Shown here: piece after piece, positions 1-11,081 of the stretch
Position numbering within the stretch: the first letter of the stretch is position 1
Layout: each line of letters opens with the position of its first letter
Source of the DNA: Nemertoderma westbladi
Taxonomy: Eukaryota > Xenacoelomorpha > Nemertodermatida > Nemertodermatidae
NCBI GenBank assembly: GCA_032718475.1
Contig: JAUCBJ010003769.1
Coordinates: 1 to 34,313, forward strand
Reading direction: 5' to 3'
DNA: 34,313 nucleotides
Program-made: the position numbers and the translations under genes
Notes under the pieces: model-generated
Databases searched by the model: none
Seen by the model: the letters and a program-made list of their open reading frames with translations, nothing else
What the model was told of the DNA's origin: nothing

Positions 1-1154
1 ATAGTATTTCTAGAAAGTATTGCGAACGTAAAACAGTTTACACTGATCTGTCTCAGATTAGTCGCTATATCTCGGTAACAAGAAGTAGCTTACAATTTTT
101 AAATGTATCAAAAAATTGCGCCATATATATTAAATAAGGTAACTAATGCAAAATAATATTAAATTCCACTACAAAGAAATTTAACAATTTCCACAAATGT
201 TAACAAAGGTTTTTCAAAGTATAAAATTGCTATATTAATTAATAAATTATTTATTAATTATAGGTGTAATTTATTTACTGTATTTGTTTTAGTTTAAATC
301 ATAATGTATGTAAGAACAAAAACTGTTGAACTATAATAAAATAAATTAGTTTAAAAACCACAATATGACTTATTTTGACTTTTTGGGAACATGGGTTTTT
401 AGCCAAATCTGATGGACTGGGATTTAGATGAGATTTTGCGTTACTCAGCTTCCTCCTATATTGTACCACCAAAATGAAAATAAAAATGGTTAATTGATTA
501 AACTTATATATGTTGCACTGGAAAATAATTGGTAACTATGTAGAAGTGCATATTTAAGTTAGTGTATACTGTATAGTCATTGGACTACTGATTTGTTTGC
601 ACCAAATTTGGGGAAACCCTACCAATAGTTAACTTGTTGATATGTAAAATCCGTGTTGCGCAGGAAAAAAACATGAAATTGAAAGTGCTAATATGGTTTG
701 ATTTTTTTAAACTTTTAACGCCCTTAACTAAAGGTTGAAAACAAAAATAAACATTCTCACTTAGGAGGAGGAAGGTGAATCTATCTCTGTTTCAAATTGC
801 ATGCAATCTCATTACGATTTTTGAAAATTGCTGAATTCAATATGGAGATAGAGAATTTATTACAATGATATTATTTGCAATAATATCAATTTTCTATGTT
901 CACATGACAACCACAGTAGATACATTCAGCTGTGGGTATTTATTAACTAATATCACATATAAATGTACTCTGCAATACTTTTATGGTTCTTTGATGTACA
1001 TTTTTAAATCTTTTAATCTTTTTTGTAATTGCTTAAAATCATCCACTGAACAGTAACCAATGAGCATGCAGATTAGCCTTAAGTTTTCCCAGTATTTTAG
1101 TGATTTACTAGAGTTTTCCTAATTTAGAACTATCTATTATGATTACTTTTGTAG
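1..1154. other. AT-rich sequence, no gene recognised
   Basis: I see no convincing coding exon here. The 63-residue open frame near 865-1056 has no recognisable motif and lies in low-complexity AT-rich DNA. The first 45 bases resemble bases near 14250 (about 20 of 24 positions by eye around tctagaaagta), which may be a diverged dispersed repeat. Confidence 0.4.
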
Positions 1155-1335
1155 GTGATGGTGAATGGACGGATTGGCCTAATGATAAGAGCCTATGCCC
1201 CAGTCATATACCGCCTGAAGAAACTGGGAAAGACATCTTAGTGAAGTTGTGTGTGAAAAAGAGATGGGGTGGTGGTTGTGAAGGCATGGAAAAGCTAAAC
1301 CCGTGCAAAGTTGACATAATGGCATTTTATAGTAT
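1155..1335 (+). CDS. Probable exon: thrombospondin type 1-like module
   Basis: The open frame follows a pyrimidine-rich stretch ending in TTTTGTAG, a good splice acceptor, so the exon probably starts at 1155. The peptide begins GDGEWTDW, then has a cysteine (KSLC), a second cysteine (KLCVKK), RWGGGCEG and NPCKVD. The tryptophan pair W-x2-W followed by C, C, GG-x-C-x-G and a final C is the layout of thrombospondin type 1 repeats, which are extracellular adhesion modules. The spacing is irregular and one cysteine pair may be missing, so this is a diverged TSP1. The intron phase at the start is 1, the same as the laminin G-like exon at 6047, and both lie on the plus strand, so they may belong to one gene (inference). 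The 3' end is uncertain: the best donor I see is GTAATG at 1336, just before an in-frame stop. Confidence 0.45.
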
Positions 1336-1350
1336 GTAATGTTTTGTTTA

Positions 1351-1577
1351 GTATGTGGGGCGAGCCACGAAGTGAGTGAGCCTTAGCGTAGTGGTACCAT
1401 TAATCAACCTGTCGTTCTGTCGTTCTGTCGCGTTTTTTTTCAGTATTTTATTTTAAACGTTAATAACTCGGCCAATCCTTGATGAAATCTATCCAAACTT
1501 GGTACACATGTTGTTTGGCAAAAGTTTGAAAATTTTCCAAGTAGAATTTGCGTGGGGCCTTCGTGCAGCATCAGTGT
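1351..1577 (+). repeat. Short HINE-like dispersed repeat
   Basis: The stretch starts with GTGGGGCGAGCCACGAAG and ends with GTGGGGCCTTCGTGC, so CACGAAG and CTTCGTG form a short subterminal inverted pair. Inside are tandem GTCGTTCT copies and the phrase about gatgaaatctatccaaacttgg that recurs at 26640-26680. A related hairpin end occurs in reverse at 4705-4742. This layout (short inverted subterminal repeats, small microsatellite) is like non-autonomous Helentron/HINE elements, but no terminus is proven. Confidence 0.4.
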
Positions 1578-2904
1578 AACTGTTATTGTAGTTATAATAT
1601 ATTTATTTATCCAAAATTAACATGCGTTAAATTATTATTACTGTAGGATAAATCAGCTGGTTATCTGACAAATTTTGCAAAACATAGGGGCTGTCTGCCA
1701 ATCTGCATGTACCATTTGTACCGGTACTGTCAGGCTGTACTCAATTCCTGAATCGAGAATTCTGCAATCAGTCAATACTGCAATACAGGTCAGCCGGTAC
1801 CATACACTGCAGACATGCCATATCATGTAATCTAAACATGGCCCCGGAAACCCTTGCGGTGATTATAGTTTAGGCCTAATTAGCCTAGTACCGGTAATAA
1901 TAATATAATAGTTTAGATAGTTCAGTAGTTACTGCTAATCATTCAGTCATTGGCACGGTACACCGTATTGCTGTACTGCCGTTGTAGTGCGCACCGTAGG
2001 TACCACCCATGCGTAGGCTGACTGTGCTGATTATGGTACTGTCAGACTGTGGTACCTAAGCTATATACTGTTAGGTATATTGCTGTATTGGGGTGGGGTT
2101 AGGAATAATCCATTTGTTTTAGCATTGAACTGTTGAATCCCCTTATTTATTATAAAACCATTGGAAATATTCACAAATGCCGCTCCATTACTGTCTGAAA
2201 CGCTCCCGACAGTCCGATGTATCTGGACCCGAGCAGCCGAGTTGCTTCAAGAGGTGATTAATGGGGGAATACTACGGAATTGCTTGTTTGTCAGTACGAT
2301 TCTATTTGGGTATTTACTACACTCAGACACTGGGAATACGGCGGTCGGTCAGATCGTAATGCGGGCCACTGCCAAGTTCATCATGCCTCACTCCGGTCAC
2401 CCACCTTGGAGTGCGGTGGGAAGAGTCCCACTTACTGACTTACGTCGACGACTGGACGAATCGACGAGGATTGCGATCTGGGTTTAGCGGCGGCCCGGAT
2501 CCTGGGATCGCCTGGGGGAAATGGTTGAACGTTGGGCAGACGTTATCGCACTGGATTACGTTCTCTGTGATGCGAAAGTGTGAAGCGAATTCGTTGTCGA
2601 ATTGGGTTGGAAGCTGCGGGAATTCTACTGTTCTACGGGAGTAAACTGCAGCGGTCCGGTGACTACGGACGGATACTACTGGGATAAGCAGGTATTTCGA
2701 TCGAGTTTCTCGTATTCTCGATGCTCGAGGCGGATAGAGAGTTGGTTGTGTTGGGCGGTGTTGTTCAATTCTATCAAACATATTAAATAATTGGTAAAAT
2801 AATAAAAACACACCAGATAAAGATACTGAGCTTATGGTAAAGAGATAGGCCGAACTTACAATTTCCAAATAGATTGTTCATATTATTATAATAAATATAT
2901 TTTT
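1578..2904. other. No gene recognised; GTAC-rich then GC-richer segment
   Basis: Between about 1690 and 2060 the strings GTAC, GGTACC and ACCGGT recur many times, possibly from a decayed simple repeat. From 2160 to 2790 the base composition is distinctly more GC-rich and open frames occur on both strands (108 residues plus, 142 residues minus), but neither shows a recognisable domain, and the frames oppose each other. It could be a CpG-rich regulatory region or an old mobile element piece. Confidence 0.3.
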
Positions 2905-3195
2905 GGTATTTGATTTCAAGATAGGGGGGGGGGGGGGGGGGGGGAACTGGAAGCAATAAAAATTCATCCCTCTCCAGGGGAAATTGGACGCAAATAACAA
3001 CAGCTGATTACTCTCAAAAATAAAACTGTAACCTGTTCTATTGTGTTTACTTTATTGTTTTGGTTAAAATAACGTGCCATTGTAACCTGCTCCTTTCCCA
3101 AAATTTAGAAATTAATATTGAGGCGGGATATTAATTCGCCAAGATGGGATTTGCGTCCAGTCCCACCCCCCTCCTATCTCTTGATTTCACTAAAA
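2905..3195. mobile_element. Possible MITE with poly-G run
   Basis: The left end (gatttcaagatagggg then a run of about 21 G at 2924-2944, then ggaactgg and later gacgcaaat) is matched in reverse complement by the right end (atttgcgtccagtcccacc, then cctatctcttgatttca) at about 3147-3188. The two ends fold together over roughly 50 bases with gaps. No clear target duplication was identified. The G run probably expanded from the shorter one in the terminal repeat. Confidence 0.4.
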
Positions 3196-3289
3196 AATAG
3201 AATACATTGCATTTTACTGTTATAATTACTGTATTGAATAAAATAATTAATTGATTGTTTATTAAACCGTGCTAAGCACGTTGAACTGG

Positions 3290-3560
3290 AGCTCTAACAA
3301 TTCCCCACTAGCAGCAGACAGGAACTGTAAAAGTCTCTGTAGAATTTCTAATTAAGCAATGCTCTTAGGTAACTACTACTAAATTTCAGATGAATCTGAT
3401 CGTTGGTTCTATAATTACAGCAATTTTTACGTTTCTGTTAATTCGCCCCCTAGCGGCAGACCGGGGAACTGTAGAAGTCTGTCTGTGTGTAGAATTTCTA
3501 AATTTTTTTAAAGACTACAAGTGTACCAAGTTTGGTTCCATTTCATCCATGATTGACCGA
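3290..3560 (+). repeat. Two diverged copies of a CTAG-motif repeat
   Basis: Two units of about 140-150 bp follow each other, each with a tagcagcagac/tagcggcagac motif, ggaactgtaaaag or ggaactgtagaag, and gtagaatttct. The second unit contains CGCCCCCTAGCGGCAGA at 3444-3460, whose reverse complement has the CCGCTAGGGGGC core known from strong CTCF sites in vertebrates. The same dispersed family supplies the motifs in the element arms at 15584-15980 and 20329-20958. Confidence 0.5.
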
Positions 3561-4008
3561 CTTATTAGCGTTCAAACATTCCTGCCACGAATAAAAGCTG
3601 CAGGAACTCGAGCGATAATTAATTTATTTATTATTAAATACTGTTTCAATTAAATTCTTTACGAAAATCTAGTCATCTTCTTTTAAATATGGACCCTGCA
3701 TTCATGGAAAATATAATATTTGATAATTCATCACAGTCAGCCTACGCTAATTTCACAGCAAAGTCCTTGTCATGGCCTGTGTGTAGTAGGCCATGGTACC
3801 ACCCTACTACCGGTACCGGCTGACCGGTGGCAACTAGCACTTGCACAGCAACAGCCCTACCGGCGATACACAGGTTGGAATTTATGTAGAGTTTGCTCAA
3901 CAGTACAGATATAAAATAGTTATCTAAATTATCTATATTACTATTGACAAGTATTGAAATATATACCGTTATTCGTATTTGCAACATCTGACATTGGAGA
4001 GGTGAGAG
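3561..4008. other. No gene recognised
   Basis: Only short open frames without motifs occur here. A small perfect hairpin, ATGGCCT with AGGCCAT, lies at about 3772-3795, and several ACCGGT strings follow it. Confidence 0.4.
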
Positions 4009-4011
4009 AAG

Positions 4012-4353
4012 ATGAATACCGACACTCAACAAAACCAACGCTTATCACAGGTCGGTATGGTTACCTCGAAACCGGCGCGACTGTCCACTCGAATACAACT
4101 TCAAAATACAAACGCCAACAATAAACTGAAAGCGAATCGAACGTCTTCAGAAGAATCTGTCATTTGGGACGAAGAAAAGGAAGCCAAAACCACGGGAATG
4201 GACCACAGCTAAGATTGAATGCTCCCATTGTCAGAGTTCCTGGACCGAAATTGAAACACCAATTGCCGATGGGCTTGATCTCTCAAACCAAAACTTCCTC
4301 TGCGGGGTTTGCGCGGCAGTAAAGATTGAAAGTCTGGAAGCTGGCATCCCTAG
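4012..4353 (+). pseudogene. Fragment with paired CxxC zinc knuckles
   Basis: One frame runs from an ATG at 4012 to about 4170 (a polar, Gln/Asn/Ser-rich stretch). A second frame, shifted by one base, then continues through 4353. The second part contains CSHC at 4220-4231, a tryptophan shortly after, and CGVC at 4301-4312: two C-x2-C pairs about 23 residues apart. That resembles the zinc-binding regions found in the first open frames of some CR1/Jockey-type LINEs and in degenerate PHD-like fingers; I cannot choose between them. A possible splice donor (CCTAG then GTATTA) follows at 4353, so a host exon is not excluded. The frame change near 4165-4175 makes decay more likely. Confidence 0.4.
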
Positions 4354-6046
4354 GTATTATTATTATAAAGAGCGTCAGCCTGCGTTTAATAAATATATTT
4401 TAATACAAAACAGGTCGAACGCAAAGAGGCTTATAATGAAGACGAGTACTGCATTGATTATATTCCTATAAACCACCTGGCTTTGTATATTGAACGTGCG
4501 TTTGGAAATAAGTTCGTGCTACCCTTCCGTGGGTGATAGATGTCGCGGTTATGTATTGGTGGGTGGGAAGGGAGGGGGGGGGGGGCGTGCAGATTAAAAG
4601 GGGTGAACACGTACTGTCCCCCTTTCTTTGATTAATTGGTGGTGTGGGTTAATCTCTCATAACCTGATTTTGTGATACAGTCGCACAATTTTAATTTGTA
4701 TCTCATAACTGGGCCTCGTGCTGCGCGAAGGCCCCACGAACGTGTAATGTTTTGTTTATGAGTATTTTATATTTTATAATTATATTATGGGCTGTCTGTG
4801 TAGTTTGCACAAAAGTTTATTAGGGAGCACTTGAAAATTAAAGCTGGAAAATTTTAGGAGCATTGATTAACATGTTATGTAGGCCAAAAATATAGACAAA
4901 AAATTGTTCTATCAGATTTGTGTATGTTACATATTGTTCCTTTTGCTAAAATGATCATAACAAATTCTGGGATAATTCATTTATATCTTGAGGGAGCATA
5001 AGTAGAAACATCGTGATAGCTACAATAATTTCCTGAGGAATCCCATATCAACAACTCTGAAACAAACGCAGTTGGGAATCTGAAATTTTTTGACATTTCC
5101 TAAAATTATTATTGTCTCCATAATAGTGAAAACGGTTTTTAATAATATTGGGAAGTTTTCGAGTTATAGCACCATCTTTTAACCCTACTTCTGACTTTTT
5201 ATTGAGACGTTTTTTAGAAAATTACATTTCATGTAATATGATTTGTAACATCTATCATTTTTTATTTACACCGGTTTTTTTTAGTTGTCGCTATTAGATG
5301 GAATTCATGTGACGGGATCTGAGTTGGCGAGGATCCCGACGGGTGTGTGTGTGTGTGTGTTCGAGTCTTATGGATATACACGTCACCACGTCCGCTTAGC
5401 TGCTGAGAGGCTGTTGTAATTCTGAGAAGGCCGAATAAATAACTGAGTTTTATAGTTACAGTTGTTGGTAATGTTAGAATATTAATATAGCACAATCAGT
5501 TTACAATAATAGCATGGTCAATGACGACGACGACGGTTAAAAACCGTGTGACTTCTACACCTCTAAATAGCCAACTAAAGGCACAATTAATATGAGTAAC
5601 GGTTATATTATAATTACACACGGTAAACTCCTAGCTACTTTGACCTAGCCAATGAATGCGCTCTTAATTGATGGTAATTCGCCCCACCATTGGCTGATCT
5701 ATCTTTCCTGGGCCAATATGCTAGCATCTGCTCTGAGGTTAGCTGTCATCTCTCCCGCAGGCTGGCAATGTGTATTGCCAGGGTGTGTCGCCATGTGATA
5801 TTATATTGCTAATATCACATAGCCGAACGTAATTGGTAAATCGCCACTTTCCCCATTTTCCGCTGGGTGGTGCAGCGAATTGGATCCGCTAACAATTCAT
5901 ATAAAATAAGTTAAAAATGTCAAACTTGTAATGTAATGTTTTTTTCGGCGGGTACGAAATTTTGTTAAGTTTAACAAGTAACTCCTAGAAAAACCGCCAA
6001 GTAAAAATTACAACATTGTGTTTCATTATATCTTTTATATTTGCAG
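4354..6046. other. Non-coding stretch with simple repeats and hairpins
   Basis: No gene is recognisable. It holds a G run at about 4572-4585, a strong hairpin at about 4708-4733 (GGGCCTCG facing CGAAGGCCC) that looks like the reversed end of the repeat at 1351-1577, a GT microsatellite at 5342-5360, and two adjacent hairpins at 5762-5781 (CTGGCAAT, loop GTGT, ATTGCCAG) and 5791-5819 (ATGTGATATT facing AATATCACAT). If the flanking exons belong to one gene, this lies in its intron. Confidence 0.4.
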
Positions 6047-6721
6047 CATTTATTTGTCCACCTTCATCAGCTCACTGGCGATTAAACATAGAGTATGGTG
6101 CGAATGACAAACTGGGTAAACAAAATGGCACTATGAAAGCAAACCCATCATTTGGTCCAGGACCAGCAGGTATCGATAACCAGGCAATGAATTTCCACAT
6201 TGGGTATGTTTCAGTTCAACATGGTAGAGAATTACTAACTGAAACATTTACTATGGTAGCATTTGTGAAGCTTATGGTAAATCAACCTGGTCCGATATTT
6301 GAATATGGAAATCCCACAGCCCATGGTTCCCATTTCTGGTTATTTCCCTCAGCAACAAACTTAATGTTTAATCCTGAAAATTCGATTTCACAATTACTTA
6401 TAATGGAAAATGCAATAACTGTTAATGAATGGTATTTGGTGGCTGTTGGAGTCAATGCAGTTGATAAAAAGGTGATGTTCTACAGTCAGAAAGTAGGAAA
6501 TGTTGATCATCAGAAGATGGAGTTTGATACACCATCAACAGCTCGAAGTACAGTAGATACTAAGAACACTCTGTTGATAGGAAGACGAGAAACTGATGGA
6601 ACTGCCTTTAAAGGATACATTGCCAATGCTCAATATTACAGTTGTTATGTACCAGACGTTCCGATGGAGTCAATCTATAATGAGAGTTTACAATTTGAGA
6701 TACAGATTGGTACAGAAACAG
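6047..6721 (+). CDS. Exon: laminin G-like / concanavalin-fold domain
   Basis: This 675-bp exon is bounded by an acceptor (pyrimidine tract then TTTGCAG ending at 6046) and a donor (ACAG then GTTTGT at 6722). Both flanking introns are phase 1, and 675 is divisible by 3, so it is a symmetrical 1-1 exon, typical of shuffled extracellular modules. The peptide shows laminin G-type jelly-roll features: an opening strand with WRLNIEYG, a middle FWLFPSATNL strand, the WYLVAVGVNAVDKKVMFY signature (the W-x-V-A core of Laminin_G_3-like domains), then LLIGRRETDGTAFKGYIANAQYYSC, the usual IG...F-x-G-x-I closing strands. Such domains bind carbohydrate or protein ligands outside the cell. The upstream ATG at 6016 is inside the acceptor tract and is unlikely to be a real start. 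The partner exon may be the TSP1-like one at 1155. Confidence 0.72.
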
Positions 6722-6784
6722 GTTTGTTATAGTAATTAAAATTAATGAATAAACAGGCATATAAAAATTTATATAAAATAATTA

Positions 6785-7067
6785 ACTAGTTTCGGAATCA
6801 GAGACCAATTAAGAGGACAGAAAAAATATAGATTTACTGAGTAATATTTCAGCCAAGAGGCCTTTATCAAACTCAATTCAGAATATGTCACACAACAGAG
6901 AAGCACATGTCATATTTTTTTCTAAAGTGTGCTCATCTAATATGTGCTTCTCTGTTGTGTGATATATTCTGAATTGAGTTTGATAATGGCCTGGTCGGCT
7001 GAAATATTACTCAGTAAATCTATATTTTTTTCTTTCACCTTAATTGGTCTCTGATTCCGAAACTAGT
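6785..7067. mobile_element. MITE with ~125-bp inverted arms, TSD TTA
   Basis: The 283-bp unit begins actagtttcggaatcagag and ends with its reverse complement; pairing continues for about 125 bases with a short unpaired centre near 6905-6945. It is flanked by TTA at 6782-6784 and 7068-7070. A TTA duplication suits the PIF/Harbinger superfamily (TWA targets), but the classification is inference and no transposase is present. Confidence 0.75.
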
Positions 7068-7070
7068 TTA

Positions 7071-7420
7071 TTATGATTAATGCGGTGACAAGGGTACGTT
7101 CTCACTAAAATATAAAATAATTGAAATTACATAATACAGTATAATTGATAATACATCTGCAGAGAGCTTTTGTAACAGAGTCTCCAGACAGTCAAAATTG
7201 CTGTCTGTTTTTGGCGCCATCGTCAGGATTATTGATTATTGATTATCATATTTGATTTACAAATCCATAGTCTTTAGTTAATTGGATAGGATTAGATTGA
7301 TCTGTAGTCTGTACGATTGTATATGATGTACCGGTAGAGCTAGCTGCTTTACAGTACTCCATTAGGTCCAGAGTACGTAACATTTATCCGAAAGCTATCC
7401 TGAAAAGCTATGGACTTCTT
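7071..7420. other. No gene recognised
   Basis: AT-rich sequence with a short gattattgattatc repetition near 7230. Nothing codes convincingly. Confidence 0.4.
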
Positions 7421-8376
7421 TCATCTCACGTTTCCAATTGGCTCGAGTCCTCCCTCATGAATACTGAGACTTACAATCGGCTGCACCATCCGTATACTCG
7501 TGGTTGTACTGGAACTATGACTACCTCCTTTGTTGTCATAGAACATAGTTCTCTCATAGTTCAAGAGATAGTTCTCTGGAGTTGCTTCAGTCTCAATCAA
7601 AGCATCTAAGATATCCTGAGTCGGCATCCAACTATTCTCAATAGCCTTGGAATCCTTCAACTCTACTATCTCTCCCCAGAATGGTAGAATATTCTCATCG
7701 GTTTCGAAAGTAGCATGACAAACCCAGATTACTAGTCACTCAACCAACTGAACAACGTTCCTGTAAGACAAGGTCCTCCAAGGTTCTACGTCAACTCGTA
7801 TTGCATTACCCTTGACGGAATGTCTCTAACAAACATCTTCTGAAAATAACTTCTAATGCACGCCGTGTTGATTTCACCTTCTGTAGAAAACGTATGCTAT
7901 CTTGTGATTCAGGATGGTCCACAAACTGTGGTGCATACAAATAACTAAAATTCGCAGACAGATAGAACATCAACTCTGGCATCGATGCTGCCCTCAGTTA
8001 CTCTGCAATGACCCTGCCAAGGTCGGCACGTCTCCCTATCAAGAGCAGATTCATATATTCATTCACTGACACTTCATTTCTTGGTGCATTGATTATATCC
8101 CTTCAACATATGATCATCTATCATATTAGTCTGTGAAATCAGATCATACCAGGTTGGGGTTGGTCCCACAGAGCCGACTCTGATCATACTCCCTCAGCAT
8201 CTTCTCAAACTGCTTATACACCCGGTATAATTCCATAGCACTTTGCTGTTCATAATCATACCAGGTTCCAGGTAATATATTGCCGTAATCGGGTGTAAAC
8301 TCATCAGGGACTTGGGGCACCAATTTCTTTTTGCCTGCTCTCATTCCAAACATCAGTTCATCAAATCTTGGATAGT
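7421..8376 (-). pseudogene. Decayed coding region of unknown origin
   Basis: Reading the minus strand from about 8376 down to 7421, at least four stretches of protein-like sequence follow each other in different frames with stops between them: one with MFGMRAGKKK and YEQQSAMELYRVYKQ (8353-8144), one with VNEYMNLLLIGRRADLGRV (about 8105-8010), one with MPELMFYLSANFSYLYAP (about 8000-7820), and one with FWGEIVELKDSKAIE and MFYDNKGGS (about 7730-7421). The composition is that of real globular protein rather than random AT-rich frames, and all pieces keep the same order and strand. I do not recognise the family. It could be a dead host gene, a retroelement gag-like region or an integrated viral gene. 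The breaks are stops and frameshifts throughout, so no product is expected. Confidence 0.5.
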
Positions 8377-8394
8377 TACCGGTATACCTCCTTA

Positions 8395-9963
8395 TTTGTC
8401 CAAGGTACTGTCACTGAAAATCAATTTAATTCTAATTTTGAGAATTCCCCCTCTGTAACAATGTCGGTTTTTCATTTAAAATGTCGTTGCTTGCCAAAAA
8501 TCTTTACAGCTATTACATATTATTTATCTTCACTGAATCATACTTTCGAAGTACTCACTTTTACGGAAACATTTTTATCCAAAGACACACCCACTGATTT
8601 ACTGAAAATTAATGGTTATGACGGTCTGTTTTATGATTGCCGGGTTCTGCCAAAAACAATGAAAATTAGTAAGAAAAAACTCCAAAGAGCGGCGCTGCAA
8701 TTTATTTTTAAGAATCTACTAATTTTGACATTAAACCTGAGCTAAGGATTGAGGGTTTTGAAAATTCATGGGTTCAACTACATCGACCCAACAAGAGGAC
8801 GCTTGTAATAGGCACAATCTTTCGTCCAAATTCAGTTGAGCTACCATATTTCCTTACCAAACTTGAAAAAACGATTACAGATAAATCAAATTGTGATATA
8901 ATTTTAACGGGGGATTTTAATGTAGATTTATTAAAAGCAACAAAAATATTATATTCATATTTTTACAAATATTACTTCTTCGGTTTCTCATTATTCCGGT
9001 ACCTTTTTTACTAAAGTTGGCACATCAGATCATCAGGCTACGTTCATCACTTTTCAAAATTATCACAACTATTTTAAAAGTACCAAAACGACAACTTTTT
9101 TTGATTATTCAAAATTCAATTGTGATAATTTTCTTCATGATCTAAACTGCCTGGATACGTGGACGTATACTGACGTGGACGTACATTTCTACTGTTGGTT
9201 CAAATTTATCCCAGGAAATAGCCAAACCTAATCGGTCTCCCGTATGGTATATCTCACATAATGTGAGATATGCCATAAGGGAGAGCCCCCCCCCCCCCCC
9301 CCCCAATCTTTTGTACTAACAGAAACATCATCCTAAACAACGACAACAAGCCGACAACGACAACGACAACAACAACGACGCAAGCTCTCCTATCTATGCT
9401 TGAAAAATTATATCAAACACTAGAAGATAAATTGTATTCCTGTGCTATTTATATTGATCTTAAAAAAGCTGGATCATTCTTTCTTATTCAAAAAATTACA
9501 AGCATACGGTATTCGAGGAATTCCACATATGTTATTAACTGATCGTGTTCAGGTCACTGTAGTCGATAATTGTTTGTCATCTGTAATGCCACTTGTCTGT
9601 AGAGTCCCTCAAGGCGCCACTTTATCCTGTTTACTATTCCTCATGTACATCAACGACCTTCCAAATGCCTCCTCTCTCTTTACCACTTTATTTGCCGATG
9701 ACACGACTCTTTTTTCACAAGATCAATCTATACAAAATCTTATTAAAAATACAAATATTGAACTAATTAAAATCAATAATTGGCTTATTGGCTAATTCGC
9801 TTTCGCGTAATGTTAAAAAACCGAGCATACATTTTTCAGTAATGGAAACGGTAGTAATTCTAATAGTTCGCTAACAATAAATGGCCTATATATCAAGCAA
9901 ACAGACGTGGCAAAGTTTCTCGCAATCTGGTTGGATTCAAAATTATCCTGGAAAATACATACT
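8395..9963 (+). pseudogene. Non-LTR retrotransposon (Jockey/CR1-like), 5' part
   Basis: The first part (8395-8745) reads as the start of an APE-type endonuclease: a K-C-R-x-LPKIF run, then LTFTETFLSKDT carrying the conserved E-T pair, and later, in another frame, GDFNVDLL at about 8911-8935, a conserved endonuclease motif. From 9442 the reverse transcriptase appears with CRVPQGATLS (motif PQG), LLFLMYINDLP and LFADDTTLF, the last containing the catalytic FADD. A piece near 9905-9960 reads VAKFLAIWLDSKLSW, the usual post-catalytic region. Between about 8940 and 9440 much of the expected linker is missing or scrambled, with a run of 19 C at 9286-9304. Stops and frameshifts are frequent, so this is dead. 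The element resumes at about 12614 after a 2.65-kb insertion. Confidence 0.8.
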
Positions 9964-11081
9964 AGAGACGGGCCTAGCGGCCCGTAAAGCAAGTCGTAGG
10001 AGACAGTACGAATCAAGTAAAAGCTTTTTGTTCTGTCTGATAATCAATTAGTGTGAGGGTAGTCCCGGTGGTGTACGAGAAATTTTCTAGACAACTTCGA
10101 ACTATAATTATTATGTTGTAATCATCTAATGAATTATAAAAGCTGTTGTGATTATAGAAGATAGAGCAGTTAGCGAAATGATTATTTTGTTCTATAGGAT
10201 AGAGTAGTCAGAGAGTTAGAGTAGTCGAGTCGTTGTTTAATAATAATAACAGCAGTTGCCATGAATTCAATATATACAATCGCGCAAAAGAAGTGATAAG
10301 ACAAATTCGTTCTTATTTTTGTAATAAATAAAACAGGTTGAGATGTTTCAATGTAAACCGCGATTAACAATTTACACTGTTCAATGTAAACCACGATATT
10401 AATTAAATATAACAATTATATTATTATTATAACAGATTTTTATATTTCAAACTATAATGTTAGCCTTATGGAGAATCATTATGAGGCTGAGTAAACATTC
10501 AGCCTTATAAGCATACAGCCTCCACAGTATTAATGTTGGCACAGAGATTTCAAAATAAAACAATAATGCGATGAGAGCATAGTACAATACACTGTGTAGC
10601 CAACACACTGTTTAACTAACAGTCATTTAGCTTGCACGCCAATTAATTACATAGCAAGGATGCTTTGGGAAGAGTTATTCAGCTGAGACTGCAATAGCCA
10701 ACTAAACCAGTTAATGTTTTGTTTGATTACTGTCTGGGTTGTAGAATAGAGTGATAATAAAACTTGGCACACAAAGTACTTCTTTGTTAGTTGCCCTTCC
10801 TATTGAATGCATTACCAGGCCATCTCTATACATTTTTCATGAGTGCCAGCTGGTGTTTTATCATTGCGCCTATGGCAATTTTAGTGTTTTGGGGCTATTT
10901 TTCGAAATAAATCAAGTCGAGATGTTTCAATTTAAACCGCGATTTCACAAGTACCCTTAGAAATCCATTTTCATGTTCCATGCAAAATTTCATCAAAATC
11001 GTTAGAGCCGTTTTTGCTCTAGGTCAGTAGTCAGTAGCCTTTTTTTCTTACAGTAATCAAGTCTAACGACTTGCTAACTAG
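9964..11081 (+). mobile_element. HINE/Helentron-like element 1 inserted in LINE
   Basis: The 5' end carries a perfect hairpin CGGGCCTAGCGGCCCG (9969-9984) followed by GCAAGTCGT (9989-9997). The 3' end has ttacagtaat, then the hairpin CAAGTC-TAAC-GACTTG (11058-11073) and CTAAC. The 3' half contains ACGACTTGC, the reverse complement of the 5' GCAAGTCGT. Short asymmetric inverted repeats plus a 3' stem-loop and no coding capacity are the hallmarks of non-autonomous Helentrons. The last 500 bp match element 2 (for example the ttgcgcctatggc and atttcatcaaaatcgttag strings). A phrase about gagatgtttcaatttaaaccgcga occurs twice, near 10335 and 10917. Confidence 0.6.

Noticed and set aside
1690-2060. 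Enrichment of GGTACC/ACCGGT strings as a possible regulatory cluster
   Set aside because: Irregular spacing and no larger pattern; chance or an old simple repeat cannot be excluded.
2161-2868. Open frames of 108 (plus) and 142 (minus) residues
   Set aside because: Opposed frames in a GC-richer patch, no motif, no splice or promoter signals that favour either strand.
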